Assembly (NCBI RefSeq): GCF_016587375.1
Contig: NZ_BNJG01000001.1
Span: 4,484,501 to 4,548,500 of the forward strand
From: Ktedonobacter robiniae
Lineage (GTDB): Bacteria; Chloroflexota; Ktedonobacteria; Ktedonobacterales; Ktedonobacteraceae
DNA: 64,000 nucleotides
Reading direction: 5' to 3'
The translations under genes were made by a program, and so were the position numbers. Of this stretch, positions 54,153-63,189 are shown piece after piece (within the stretch, counting starts at the first letter, position 1; each line of letters begins with the position of its first letter). The notes beneath the pieces were generated by a model, which made no database searches, was not told the origin of the DNA, and was given only the letters and a program-made list of their open reading frames with translations.

Positions 54153-55775
54153 ATGGCTCGAAGCCTCTATCGTTTCTACTTATATGCGGTTGCCACGGCA
54201 TTATTGATTTTTGCGATTACCGCCTTTGGCTCGCTGCTCTCGACAGGCCTCGCGTTTACGCCCCTGCGTGGCACATATCAGAGTATACCGGCACAGGCGC
54301 AATTCGTGCAGGCTGTGAGCTATGCCTGTGTGGCATTTCTCATTGCAGGCCTCTTAGGTGGCCTGCACTACTGGCTCATATGCCGTGATCTCCGGCAAGA
54401 ACCTCAGGCAGCACACAGCGCTATCCGTTCCTTCTTCTTGAACACAACCGAAGGGATAAGCGTTGCCTTTGGTGTGCCATTGCTGGGCGCGGCACTCTCG
54501 TCGTTGGCGTCGACCTACTATAGCGGTGTCATCTTCATCTGGTCGTCAGCTCTCTCCTTCTTGCTTCTAGCCTGCCTGGTACATCTTGAGCGTCGACGCA
54601 CTGGTGAGCCTACGGGACTCGCGCTTGTCTTTCAACGCATCCACATCTTCGGTGTGCAACTCGTTTTATTGTTCACTGTGACGGCCTTCTTCGTGTTTGT
54701 GCCTGCGATCAGAGAGGTGATCGATACGCTTTTCTTTGGTGGTGCTGCCCAGTGTGATATGAATTCCTCCTGCAATCCTGCCAACCCCTTCTGGCTACTG
54801 ATCTCCTTGCTCTGGGTCGCGGGAAGCTGGATTTTTTACAGTTGGATGGCACGTCAGGATCGATCCATGGCGACACGTTTGATCTTTCATGGCCTGGGCC
54901 TGGCCTATGGTGTGGCCTTCCTGCTGCGAGGATGTTTTCTGGCGATTGTTGTGCTGCTTCACCTGGGGTATAGAGATACTGTCCACCTGGCGCAGATTCT
55001 GGGATATCAGGGAACATATGATTTCTTCTCGCCCCTGGTGTTGGGGGTGCTTCTCATTGGCATCTATGTCTGGTCATTGAACAGTAGCATACGCCAGGAA
55101 TTGACGCGTTTGGAAGTATTGCGCCTGACCATGCTGGCAATTGTAGGGGCCGTCCTGGCGGGTGCGTTCTGGTGGGGGCTAGGGAGATTACTCTTTAATG
55201 AGCTGGAGATAGTGTTCCCAACCAATGGAGTGCTGGTAGATCACCAGGCGTGGTTTGAGTCCTGGGCATTGGTGCTCTGCGGGGCCTGCTATGTGTTGGT
55301 AGACTGGTATGTGCGCAGAGTATATAAACGGGATGGCGAACTGGTAGCGGGACCGCGTCGTGGGTATGTGCTCACCCTTCTGGGAGCAGGCGTCCTGGCG
55401 GGTGCGATTGGCCTGGCAGTGGTATTGTATACCGGTGTTACCACACTGCTTGGTTCAGCTGTGTCGAACTGGCAGCTGGCGGCGCAGGGAGGACTTAGTG
55501 CCTTCCTGGTTGGCGGCGTCCTGGTGGGTATCTATCTGCCAACCGCGCTTCGTGAGCATCTCTTCAAAGGGAGCGAGGTGCCACATGAGGAGAAGCCCTC
55601 TTCTGTAGTAGTTCAGCAACCCACGGGTGTAGTATCGGAAGAAGGTCATGAGGAGCAGCCTGCTTTGTCGCAAGACGCGGCGATTGAAGCGATCCTGGAT
55701 GCCTTGCTGGCCAACAATCTCTCGCGTGATCAAGCTGCTGCGCGTCTGCACGAGCTTATACACGTGGGCAAGTAG
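54153..55775 (+). CDS. DUF5671-type multi-pass membrane protein
   Basis: 540 residues with at least ten hydrophobic segments from the N-terminus (YRFYLYAVATALLIFAITAFGSLL) to about residue 475. The N-terminal pattern matches DUF5671, function unknown. The soluble tail (about 480-540) is acidic and ends in a small helical motif (AAIEAILDALLANNLSRDQAAARLHELIHVGK) that looks like a protein-binding hook. GGAGGG lies upstream of the ATG. A terminator follows the stop. Confidence 0.82.
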   Translation: MARSLYRFYLYAVATALLIFAITAFGSLLSTGLAFTPLRGTYQSIPAQAQFVQAVSYACVAFLIAGLLGGLHYWLICRDLRQEPQAAHSAIRSFFLNTTEGISVAFGVPLLGAALSSLASTYYSGVIFIWSSALSFLLLACLVHLERRRTGEPTGLALVFQRIHIFGVQLVLLFTVTAFFVFVPAIREVIDTLFFGGAAQCDMNSSCNPANPFWLLISLLWVAGSWIFYSWMARQDRSMATRLIFHGLGLAYGVAFLLRGCFLAIVVLLHLGYRDTVHLAQILGYQGTYDFFSPLVLGVLLIGIYVWSLNSSIRQELTRLEVLRLTMLAIVGAVLAGAFWWGLGRLLFNELEIVFPTNGVLVDHQAWFESWALVLCGACYVLVDWYVRRVYKRDGELVAGPRRGYVLTLLGAGVLAGAIGLAVVLYTGVTTLLGSAVSNWQLAAQGGLSAFLVGGVLVGIYLPTALREHLFKGSEVPHEEKPSSVVVQQPTGVVSEEGHEEQPALSQDAAIEAILDALLANNLSRDQAAARLHELIHVGK

Positions 55776-55789
55776 TTACTCTGGAGCGA

Positions 55790-55831
55790 GACAAAGCCCT
55801 GATAGTGCGTCTGGCCTATTAGGGCTTTGTC
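55790..55831 (+). terminator. Hairpin terminator after the DUF5671 gene
   Basis: GACAAAGCCCT (55790-55800) pairs with AGGGCTTTGTC (55821-55831); TTGTTAAG follows. It lies between convergent genes. Confidence 0.8.
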
Positions 55832-55869
55832 TTGTTAAGTTATGTTTTGGGTGAGCGGCCCAAGGAGCC

Positions 55870-56115
55870 TTAGGCGTGCGAATAGCGGAGCGTCTCCACC
55901 TCAAGGGGTGTCACTGTATGCGTATGTGGTGTGGTCTGCGTTTTAGGTGAGCAGTGTGGGCAATAGGAGAACAGAACCGAACTATGTGGACGGCGCATTT
56001 TGCATGCGTGACGGTTGCAAATGGTATGCCCGCACTTGACGCAGGACTGAGTGTTCCACCAACCTAGTGATGCGTTGCACAGGGTACAAGACTTTTCATT
56101 ATGCATGAGCTTCAT
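55870..56115 (-). CDS. Small Cys/His zinc-finger protein
   Basis: 81 residues with AGGAG eight bases before the ATG. The Cys/His pattern CTLCNASLGWWNTQSCVKCGHTICNRHACK ... YCPHC has four CxxC-type pairs and should bind two zinc ions in a FYVE/AN1-like cross-brace. The C-terminal 25 residues are Thr/His-rich. Function unknown; small single-finger proteins of this sort often mediate protein contacts. Confidence 0.72.
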   Translation of the reverse strand: MKLMHNEKSCTLCNASLGWWNTQSCVKCGHTICNRHACKMRRPHSSVLFSYCPHCSPKTQTTPHTHTVTPLEVETLRYSHA

Positions 56116-56300
56116 GCCTCTGGCTCCTTTGACTGATTCTCAATCGGGATGATACGCCCGGCCAAACCAAACTCTGATCCATCTCTGGTAAATGATCATA
56201 TTTCCGACTGCTCTAATAAGATATTAGCACACCCTAACAAAGACGTCAATATAGTGGTAATGATGAGTGGCTACTGGTTCTTCCGGGTCTGCTAGCCGTA

Positions 56301-56738
56301 CTATTTCATATAGGCGAGGAGAGCGAGCCAACCAAGCGCTAGTAGGATAAGAGCCTTAAGACTTTCGACGAGAATAAAAGCTTTGTGGTGATGGGTAGTG
56401 GGGAGCGGATTGCCTGCTATCGCCTGCTCGGCGCGGCGATTGAGGACTGGACGCAGGCTCATTGATTGGTAGAGCACAAGGATAATGATGAGAGCAAGAA
56501 GGAGCGCCAGGAGAAGGCTGGGAAAGTGCAGAGCATAGCTGCCAATCAGGATGACTACCAGGAGAATTTCTATTCTATTGAGAGCGGTAAAGACCAGGCG
56601 TCCGATCCCAAGTCCCAGGGCCTGAGTAATCCCGGGTGCGCGGAATTTAAGTGGTGTCTCCAAAAAAGAGATGCCCAGTAGCAATCCCAGCCAGAGAAAG
56701 GGGAGCGCAACCTGTAATGCTTGAGCTATGTAAACCAT
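56301..56738 (-). CDS. Four-helix membrane protein of unknown function
   Basis: 145 residues with helices at about 8-25, 45-68, 70-92 and 120-143. The segment GISFLETPLKFRAPGITQALGLGIGRLVFTALNRIE between helices 1 and 2 is conserved in a family of small bacterial membrane proteins, and I know no function for it. Stand-alone gene, divergent from the LLM oxidoreductase. Confidence 0.75.
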   Translation of the reverse strand: MVYIAQALQVALPFLWLGLLLGISFLETPLKFRAPGITQALGLGIGRLVFTALNRIEILLVVILIGSYALHFPSLLLALLLALIIILVLYQSMSLRPVLNRRAEQAIAGNPLPTTHHHKAFILVESLKALILLALGWLALLAYMK

Positions 56739-56908
56739 GAAAATATTTCCTTCGCGACTTTCTAATCGATATCTGTGCTTGTTACTCCTCTATAGATTGT
56801 AGAGCAACAGCCAGCGGAACGCAAAGGCAAACAAGACATAGGGTGTCATATAGGGAGCGCTATACTCTCTGGAGGAAAAAGGTCTGATGTGTTTTAGAAA
56901 GGAATGTT

Positions 56909-57721
56909 ATGGCGCGTATGAAGTATGGCTTTGTCTTACTGGGAAACGACAAGCAGGTCGTGGAACTGGCGCAGGAGGCAGAGGTGGCAGGCTGGGATGC
57001 TATCTTTTTACCTGATGACTATGGGAGTGCCTGGCTTAGACTGGCTGCTATTGCGATGAAGACTGAGCGCATACACCTGGGGACTATGCTTACTCCCTTG
57101 CCTCAGCATCATCCCTGGACTGTCGCGGCGCAGGTGGCAACGCTGGATCATCTCTCCAATGGACGTGTAATTCTGGCTGCTGGCTTAGGTGTGCTGGAAC
57201 TAGATAAGGTTGGCTTGCAGGAAAATCGTAAGAGGGCGCAGATGCTAGATGAAGGTCTGGATTTATTGTCGTTGTGGTGGCAGGGAACCTCTATGCGAGA
57301 TCTGACCTATGAGGGGCATCATTATCGGCTTACAGAAATGGCGGCGGATGTTCCATGGCCAACCCATAAACCGCTCCAGCAGCCGCGTATCCCTATCTGG
57401 GTCATAGGCGGAGAGAAGGCGAGCCAGGTACGAAGGGCAGCACATTGGGACGGTGCGCTTATGCATGGCAGCCCCGAGGAGATTCGCCAGCGTCGGGCTA
57501 TGATTGAGGCACAGCGCATTGATAGCGTCCCTCTGGAGTATATTGTCGAAGGGGAGACTCCAGGCAATGATCCAGAACAGGCCCGCGCGATAGCCCAGTC
57601 CTATGCCGAAGCGGGAGCTACCTGGTGGATCGAGAGTATGTGGGAGGAGAAGGATCGTGGCTATGACATGTTGGGGCGCATCAGAAAGGGACCTCCCGGA
57701 GATATACAGGTCAAGTGGTAG
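56909..57721 (+). CDS. LLM-class flavin/F420-dependent oxidoreductase
   Basis: 270 residues of the luciferase-like monooxygenase family, shorter than the usual 300-340. Typical segments are MKYGFVLLGNDKQVVELAQEAEVAGWDAIFLPDDYG, IHLGTMLTPLPQHHPWTVAAQVATLDHLSNGRVILAAGLG and PIWVIGGEKASQVRRAAHWDGAL. It uses FMN or F420; the substrate is unknown. AAAGGA lies upstream of the ATG. A terminator is shared with the convergent ammonium transporter gene. Confidence 0.88.
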   Translation: MARMKYGFVLLGNDKQVVELAQEAEVAGWDAIFLPDDYGSAWLRLAAIAMKTERIHLGTMLTPLPQHHPWTVAAQVATLDHLSNGRVILAAGLGVLELDKVGLQENRKRAQMLDEGLDLLSLWWQGTSMRDLTYEGHHYRLTEMAADVPWPTHKPLQQPRIPIWVIGGEKASQVRRAAHWDGALMHGSPEEIRQRRAMIEAQRIDSVPLEYIVEGETPGNDPEQARAIAQSYAEAGATWWIESMWEEKDRGYDMLGRIRKGPPGDIQVKW

Positions 57722-57784
57722 GGGTGGTATGGCCCCAACACGTGTTTTTGCAGCATCGGTCGGGAGCATGTGCAAATATTAAAA

Positions 57785-57817
57785 AAACTTCAGGGGGCTT
57801 GCGACCCTCTGAAGTTT
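57785..57817. terminator. Hairpin terminator between convergent LLM and amtB genes
   Basis: AAACTTCAGGG pairs with CCCTCTGAAGTTT with one bulge or mismatch. On the minus strand the arm is followed by TTTTTTT (A-run on plus at 57781-57787), so it fits the end of amtB. Confidence 0.82.
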
Positions 57818-57839
57818 AGCTGTGATTATGTATTGGAAG

Positions 57840-59390
57840 TTAATCTTCACCTACACTGACAGCCTCGGTCAGTTCATATTCCTCTGATGCTGGCATATGG
57901 CCGTTAGGACCCACCAGGGAAGGTGTCAGCCCCATCAGAGCATACTCAGGATAGGCGACCGCGCCATGCTCGTGCAGGTCCAGGCCCTCAATCTCACCCG
58001 CTTTGGAGACGCGCAGCACGCCCACATATTTCAGCGCAAACATGAGGACAAGGGAGACGACCATGGTTGCCGCCACCACCGCGCCAGAGCCGATGGCCTG
58101 GTCGAGCAGCTGCGTGGCCCCGCCACCGTAGAAGAGACCTGTGACAACCGAACTGGTGTCGGCACCTGTGGGTGTCGGCAAACCGTATGCACCCGACGCG
58201 AAGAGACCGAGAGAGAGTGTACCCCAGATACCCGCCCCCAGGTGGACAGGAACGGCGCCAATAGGGTCGTCGACGCGCAGGTACTCCAGGACATCAATGC
58301 TCCAGATTACGACGAGAGCGGCAATTGCTCCAATGAAGAACGCGCCAATAGGATCAACCCAGTAGCAGGGGCAGGTAATGGCGACCAGTCCTCCTAAGAA
58401 GCCGTTGACAGTGAGGCCTAGGTCCCATTTTTTCGTACGAGCGTAGGAGTAGAAGAGAGCCACCAGGCCACCGCTACAGGCTGCAAGCGTAGTGTTGAAG
58501 GCGACGCGACCAATGCCAACCGCATCGAGCGCAGAGAGTGTGCTACCAGGATTAAAGCCATACCAGCCAAACCAGAGGATCAAGCCACCGACAGCACCGA
58601 TGATCAGGTCGTGTGGCGCAGGTGGGCCACCGCCATCGCGCTTGAAGATGCGACCCAGACGAGGACCAAGAGCGATAGCACCCGCTAATGAGATGGCACC
58701 GCCAATGCTGTGAACGACCGTCGAGCCAGCGAAATCGTGGAAGTTGAGGCCGACGAGCCAGCCATCAGGACCCCAGGCCCAGTGACCAATGATCGGATAA
58801 ATGAAACCGGTAACGCCAATGCTATAGAGGATGTCGCCCCAGAAGCCGCAGCGGCCGATCATCGCACCCGAGGTGATGGTCGAAGCTGTATCAGCGAAGG
58901 CGAACTGGAAGACCCAGAAGGCGAGCAGGGGCACACCCGTCGAAAGATAGGTGGAGGGGAGACCCATAAGGAAGAAGCCCTGGGTGCCGATAAAGGGCGT
59001 ACCAGGCTCGAACATAAAGGCGAAGCCCCAGGCCCAGAAGAGAATGCCACAGATGCAGGTGTCAGCGATACCTTCTACCAGGATGTTGACCGATTCGCGA
59101 GAGCGTGCGAAGCCCGCCTCAAGCATAACAAAGCCAACCTGCATACCAAAGACCAGGAACGCAGCAACCAGTACCCATACCGTATTCACGGCATTTATTT
59201 CTGGTGTCATAGTCGGAGCACCATGGACTGTTGCGTGTACCACTGTTGGCAGGATTACCCACATCGCGGTGAGGACAAGAGCCAGGCCTAGCAACTTTCC
59301 AGTCATGAGGAGTGCGACGTTCTTACGAACGATTGGATTGCTTGCGTTTGTGCGCAAGCGCTCCCAGGTAGTGCGGAGAAGTTTCGTCAT
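57840..59390 (-). CDS. amt: Ammonium transporter AmtB/Amt
   Basis: 516 residues from ATG 59390 (MTKLLRTTWERL), with AAAGGA upstream. The frame is open to 59549, but that part looks non-coding. A cleavable or anchoring N-terminal helix is followed by eleven helices. Amt signatures are GFVMLEAGFARSRE, DFAGSTVVHSIGGAISLAGAIALGPRLGR, GWYGFNPGSTLSA and VDDPIGAVPVHLGAGIWGTLS (with pore histidines). It takes up ammonium at low nitrogen. No glnK/glnB partner lies beside it. The cytoplasmic tail is long (about 60 residues). Confidence 0.93.
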   Translation of the reverse strand: MTKLLRTTWERLRTNASNPIVRKNVALLMTGKLLGLALVLTAMWVILPTVVHATVHGAPTMTPEINAVNTVWVLVAAFLVFGMQVGFVMLEAGFARSRESVNILVEGIADTCICGILFWAWGFAFMFEPGTPFIGTQGFFLMGLPSTYLSTGVPLLAFWVFQFAFADTASTITSGAMIGRCGFWGDILYSIGVTGFIYPIIGHWAWGPDGWLVGLNFHDFAGSTVVHSIGGAISLAGAIALGPRLGRIFKRDGGGPPAPHDLIIGAVGGLILWFGWYGFNPGSTLSALDAVGIGRVAFNTTLAACSGGLVALFYSYARTKKWDLGLTVNGFLGGLVAITCPCYWVDPIGAFFIGAIAALVVIWSIDVLEYLRVDDPIGAVPVHLGAGIWGTLSLGLFASGAYGLPTPTGADTSSVVTGLFYGGGATQLLDQAIGSGAVVAATMVVSLVLMFALKYVGVLRVSKAGEIEGLDLHEHGAVAYPEYALMGLTPSLVGPNGHMPASEEYELTEAVSVGED

Positions 59391-59996
59391 CTTGCAATAA
59401 GTCCTTTCGTGCGAAAGACAACTTGAGTAAGAAATGTGCTCAATGCGAGCAGATGGCGAACGTACTCGGCGCTGAGTAATCGTGGTTAGCGCCTGTGGGG
59501 GGCGCTGCCACCAGGGAGGGAGTCTGTAAATATCATCATTGATGTACATCGGTTCTATGGATTAGTATAGAGCCTTTTAATTTATATTCTTAGATACAAC
59601 TTGTCACAAATCGATCGCCTGTTTTTGTGCAATTTTTACAAAGATAAGCGGTTTGTTGAGGCTTTCTTGAGAGAAAAGATCTTTTATTGAGCTTGCATTT
59701 AGTATAAAGGTCTTTTTATTGAGAATTTATTTAGAAAATAGCTGCGGTGATTTGTTTAAAATGCCCATATCTAAAGTGGGGAGGATTCAAGTAGACTTGA
59801 GACGTTTCTGTTAGGAAGGCCCCGAGATATGGAGCGAGAGAAAAAGCGTGGCCCTGGTCTCTGTAAGAGGCTACATGAGCCAGGGAAGCGCAATATCTCT
59901 TATCTGAGTTGAAGAGGTTTGGATCTCAGATAGAGGCAGCTGCAGACTCAATGCATGATGTTGAGTTGTAAGGTGGGAGGGAGCAGAGGAATGGCC
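59391..59996. other. 606-bp region between the amt promoter and the small membrane gene
   Basis: No convincing gene. The 91-codon frame at 59926-60201 (minus) is a shadow of the small membrane gene. The first 200 bp should carry the amt promoter; 59560-59760 is AT-rich. A structured stretch lies at 59823-59899. Confidence 0.5.
59823..59899. ncRNA. Candidate structured RNA of unknown class
   Basis: GAGATAT (59824-59830) can pair with ATATCTC (59893-59899). Inside it CCCTGG (59852-59857) pairs with CCAGGG (59880-59885), and CTCT pairs with AGAG in the apical part. This nested stem is better organised than chance spacers here, but I cannot assign a family, strand or promoter. Confidence 0.3.
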
Positions 59997-60227
59997 TCAG
60001 GAGGAGTGCGTGTTCCCTTTGCGGTTCCACCAGCGGCGAAAGGCGACTATGGCCCAGATGCCTTCCACCACGCCAAATGGCCAGGTGCCAGCCAGCCAGC
60101 CGTAGAGCGAAGAGGCCGCACAGGCACAGGCAAAGACTAGAACCCAGTAAGCGGCACGATGTTCGAGGGCATAAGAAAGTAGCATGACTCCCACGGCGCA
60201 TGCTCCAAAGATCGTCAGCACATCCAT
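59997..60227 (-). CDS. Small three-helix membrane protein
   Basis: 76 residues with helices at about 4-20, 26-45 and 50-66. The motif GWLAGTWPFGVVEGIWAIVAFRRWW is characteristic of a small conserved bacterial membrane family without known function. I prefer this frame to the overlapping 91-codon one because of its clear membrane pattern. The ribosome site is weak. Confidence 0.72.
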   Translation of the reverse strand: MDVLTIFGACAVGVMLLSYALEHRAAYWVLVFACACAASSLYGWLAGTWPFGVVEGIWAIVAFRRWWNRKGNTHSS

Positions 60228-60291
60228 AGATTTTCGGTTCTCGTTTCTAGAAGGGTAGTGACGTACGCTTGCCAGGATGCGTAATCCAAAG

Positions 60292-61119
60292 CTAGCGTTC
60301 GATGATATGTCCAGCCTGTTCTAGCACCTGCAAGGCGCGTTCCACATTCTCCTCTTTGACCAGCAGGTAATCAGTCGCATACGTTGCGATGGCCAGGACA
60401 CTGATGTAGGCTTCTGCCAGGGGAATTGCCAGCGAGGCATTGATGCCTGCAATCGAGAAATCAAAGGCCCCACGCACCTGAACACAGCGCCACCCGCGCT
60501 CCGCTTCAATATCGCCAGGAACATTATCCTCCTGGCAGACGATAGAGAGCTCTTCGGGTGTACGTGTCAGGGAGACAAAATCGCCGAGCAGAGCCCAGTA
60601 AGGGATATGTTTATCAGGGTGGAACTGACACACAGCATATTTATCTGGTAGTAGTGAGAGATTGAGTTGTTTCATCGTTAACTGCGCTTGCTCCTTTATT
60701 GCTTGCATTTTAGTCTTTAACTGCATCAAGTTGCCAATTACAAGCATATTGGTCTTTTTGTTTCTGCCAGAGCGTCCACAGCGATAGCAGGCCGGAACGC
60801 AATTCTCAACGGTTGTTCCTCCTCCTTGTGGTAATGGAATAATGTGACTCATGACCTGGAAGGGCCGCTCCTGGCAGTAGGCGCAATGCCAGTTGAAATA
60901 GTGCAGGGTCGTAAGCCATTCAAGTAGCGTTAGCGTGGCCTGTGCCTGGAGCGAGCGTGTTTTGCATAATTGTCCCTCAAGGCGATCTATTTCACGGATA
61001 ATCAAGAGATAGTATTCTTCCGTACCAGCGAGTTGGCGAATAGTCTGTACATGTTTACGCTTGCTCGTCATGACTCGTTCTGCGATGCAGAATAAGGCTC
61101 GCTGATGTTTTGGTCCCAT
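60292..61119 (-). CDS. HNH-type zinc domain fused to a CASTOR-like ACT domain
   Basis: 275 residues, AAGGAAAC before the ATG. Residues 20-75 are helical. Residues 79-121 look like an HNH nuclease core: C79/C82 (CAYC), His92 in SHIIPLPQGGGTT, Asn106 and C111/C114 (CYRC) with RNKKT. The usual Asp before His is Ser, and the last Asn/His is Gly, so it may bind rather than cut nucleic acid. Residues 155-275 form an ACT domain (LPDKYAVCQFHPDKHIPYWALLGDFVSLTRTPEELSIV ... GAFDFSIAGINASLAIPLAEAYISVLAIATYATDYLLV), which in relatives binds amino acids. I know no named protein with this combination. An internal Met (149) could give the ACT part alone. It lies between the permease and a small membrane gene on the same strand. 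Confidence 0.82.
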   Translation of the reverse strand: MGPKHQRALFCIAERVMTSKRKHVQTIRQLAGTEEYYLLIIREIDRLEGQLCKTRSLQAQATLTLLEWLTTLHYFNWHCAYCQERPFQVMSHIIPLPQGGGTTVENCVPACYRCGRSGRNKKTNMLVIGNLMQLKTKMQAIKEQAQLTMKQLNLSLLPDKYAVCQFHPDKHIPYWALLGDFVSLTRTPEELSIVCQEDNVPGDIEAERGWRCVQVRGAFDFSIAGINASLAIPLAEAYISVLAIATYATDYLLVKEENVERALQVLEQAGHIIER

Positions 61120-61170
61120 TGATGTTTCCTTACATCTCTAGGCGCGTCCTTACCTGTATATTGTGACCCC

Positions 61171-61211
61171 TACCCCTTCGATCCCTCTATGCACAAGGGG
61201 TCGAAGGGGTA
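61171..61211. terminator. Hairpin after the amino-acid permease gene
   Basis: TACCCCTTCGA-TCCC (61171-61185) pairs with its complement at 61197-61211, with one central mismatch, around an 11-nt loop. It lies 22 bp past the permease stop (minus strand). No T-run is present, so it may be an inefficient terminator that lets some transcripts continue into the HNH-ACT gene. Confidence 0.65.
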
Positions 61212-61232
61212 TACGAACGGCATCGAAAGCTA

Positions 61233-62813
61233 TTAGTCGCCGCTTGTCAGCGCGCTATCACCACCAGTTTCAAGCACAATATCACTGTCGCTAGCAAGGT
61301 TCGCCTTGTGGTCCTCTGGATAGAGGATGGGAATACCTTTGACGAGCTTGCGAATGTAGAGATAGGCGAAGCCAACAACTAGCCAGAGGAGTGAGAAGGC
61401 TCCTGCGATAATTGTGTCTGTCTGCGTGGTACCACCACCAGCGATGGCGAAGTAAAGCACGCCGATCAGCATAGCGACATTGAGCAAGGCTCCCAGCCCT
61501 GGAAAGATGAATGTTGTAAGGAAGTTGCGCCCCATAGCACCAGCAAAGGCGACGATGCAGATGAGGCAAGTCAGGCCATAAAGTAAGAACGTGCCGATAT
61601 TTGAAATGAGTGTTACCTGCGTGAGATTATCGATGTTGAGCACACCGTAGCTACCAATGATGGCTGAGATCACGGAGAGCACAATCACACCGACGTGTGG
61701 TGTGCGGTATTTACCATGCAGGAAGCCGAAGACCAGGGGAAGCTCTGTATCTTTTCCCATTGCATAGGTTACGCGAACACCTGTGTTGAGACAGGAGAGC
61801 GCAGTACCGATGAGCGCGATAACAACTGTAGCGGCCAGGATCACTGCGAAAGCCAGGCCATTACCACCAAGCATCTGGTCGCCAATGATTTTCGCCATGT
61901 CCCCAATGGGCGCCCCAGAGGCGAACGCGGCGTCAAAACCAGTCTTGCCAGCGGCATGGTAGCCCGTGTTGATAAAGTAGTTTGCGGCGAAGTACTCCAG
62001 GAAGTAGAAAACAACCGCCTGAATAACCAGGGAGAGCAGGACGCCACGCGGAATATCGCGTCCAGGATTCTTGGACTCGGCAGCCAGGGCCGTCGCCGAT
62101 TCAAAGCCGACAACCAGCAAGATGGCGATAGTGGATTGCTGAATAAGACCTGAGAGGTCATGTGGCATAATCACGCTCAGTGCGCTGGTGTGCAGATAAT
62201 GCATCGCGGGATGCTGAGCACGATAGATAATGGCAAGTACAGAGAAGGTGACAAGGGCGACGATCTGAATCACGTTGATAACGATATTTGCCAGCGTCGA
62301 GCCAGTCACGCCAACATAGGCGATGGCGCCGACGATTCCGGCGAAGACCACACATACCAGTACCTCTTGCCAGGGTGCGCCAAAGTCGGGATAGAATGTC
62401 TGGATAATGTAGGTGATAAGCAGGCCCATGAAGGCCACCATCACGCCCGGGTAGATCCAGTAATACAGGTGAGAGGCCCAGCCAACCAGGAACTTGCTCA
62501 GGCGCGCGAACTTGAAGTGTCGATGCTCTTCCTTATGCAGCACTGAGGCTTCGGCGAAATAATACGAGCTACCAGCACCTGCTTCAGGGTAACGGTTCGC
62601 CAGCGCTGAGTAAGCGACGGCTGTGAGCAAGGCAATCGCAGTTGCAATGAAGACCGAGGCCCACATGTTCATTGCGGAGGAGGGATTGGCTTGCAACTGA
62701 TAGGTGGTCCAGAGGAAGGCTCCAGGCGCGATAAGCGCCATGGCGTTGATCGTGACACCGGTGAGACCAAGGGTCGGTACCATTTTGACTTCGCTTGGGT
62801 TTTGAGTTGCCAT
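61233..62813 (-). CDS. APC-family amino acid permease
   Basis: 526 residues with about twelve membrane helices. The APC start is GLTGVTINAMALIAPGAFLWTTYQL; helix 1/6 motifs and SKNPGRDIPRGVLLSLVIQA (the conserved loop after helix 6) are visible, and ALSCLNTGVRVTYAMGKDTELPLVFG is the APC helix 8 region. It imports an amino acid or polyamine; the substrate is not evident. The next gene on the strand encodes the HNH-ACT protein; an amino-acid-binding ACT domain beside a permease may be meaningful. Confidence 0.92.
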   Translation of the reverse strand: MATQNPSEVKMVPTLGLTGVTINAMALIAPGAFLWTTYQLQANPSSAMNMWASVFIATAIALLTAVAYSALANRYPEAGAGSSYYFAEASVLHKEEHRHFKFARLSKFLVGWASHLYYWIYPGVMVAFMGLLITYIIQTFYPDFGAPWQEVLVCVVFAGIVGAIAYVGVTGSTLANIVINVIQIVALVTFSVLAIIYRAQHPAMHYLHTSALSVIMPHDLSGLIQQSTIAILLVVGFESATALAAESKNPGRDIPRGVLLSLVIQAVVFYFLEYFAANYFINTGYHAAGKTGFDAAFASGAPIGDMAKIIGDQMLGGNGLAFAVILAATVVIALIGTALSCLNTGVRVTYAMGKDTELPLVFGFLHGKYRTPHVGVIVLSVISAIIGSYGVLNIDNLTQVTLISNIGTFLLYGLTCLICIVAFAGAMGRNFLTTFIFPGLGALLNVAMLIGVLYFAIAGGGTTQTDTIIAGAFSLLWLVVGFAYLYIRKLVKGIPILYPEDHKANLASDSDIVLETGGDSALTSGD

Positions 62814-63189
62814 GTCAGACTCCCTTCTTAAACTGGTTTGAACCGTGCATATGGCGTCATTACCATGGAGAGGGGTCGTCTTTGCTCACCTGGAGAGAGG
62901 TTCGCGTCCGGTGCGTACCTGTTCCAAATATCTCTTAGAGCAAAGTATATGAATTTTTTGGCAGAGATACTATGTGTAAAACAGAAAATTTTAAGCGTGA
63001 TTTTTGTGTAAGATGCACAAAAATCACGCTTTTCTTGAGCGTCCTTTGAGGAGAGCCAGTTCTTCTTTGCGCGGAATTTGAATCTCTCAGCTCAGTGGGA
63101 TAGTCAATTTGTACAGAGGGGCAATAAGTCAGGAAAAGAGGGGATTGGCCCGCTTCTATGGCTGGCGCAGGCCAAGGTGCTGGCGTCTA
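62814..63189. other. Intergenic region between phosphatase and permease genes
   Basis: 376 bp. It holds the permease promoter and the hairpin at 62993-63031. A plus-strand frame at 63109-63360 overlaps the phosphatase gene and is not convincing. Confidence 0.5.
62993..63031 (-). terminator. Perfect 16-bp-stem terminator of the phosphatase gene
   Basis: AAGCGTGATTTTTGTG (62993-63008) pairs exactly with 63016-63031 around a 7-nt loop. On the minus strand it is followed by AAAATTTTCTGTTTT. It lies about 160 bp past the phosphatase stop. Confidence 0.8.

Noticed and set aside
59926..60201. A 91-codon minus-strand frame overlapping the small membrane gene.
   Set aside because: The overlapping 76-residue frame has a clear three-helix pattern and conserved motif; this one is its shadow.
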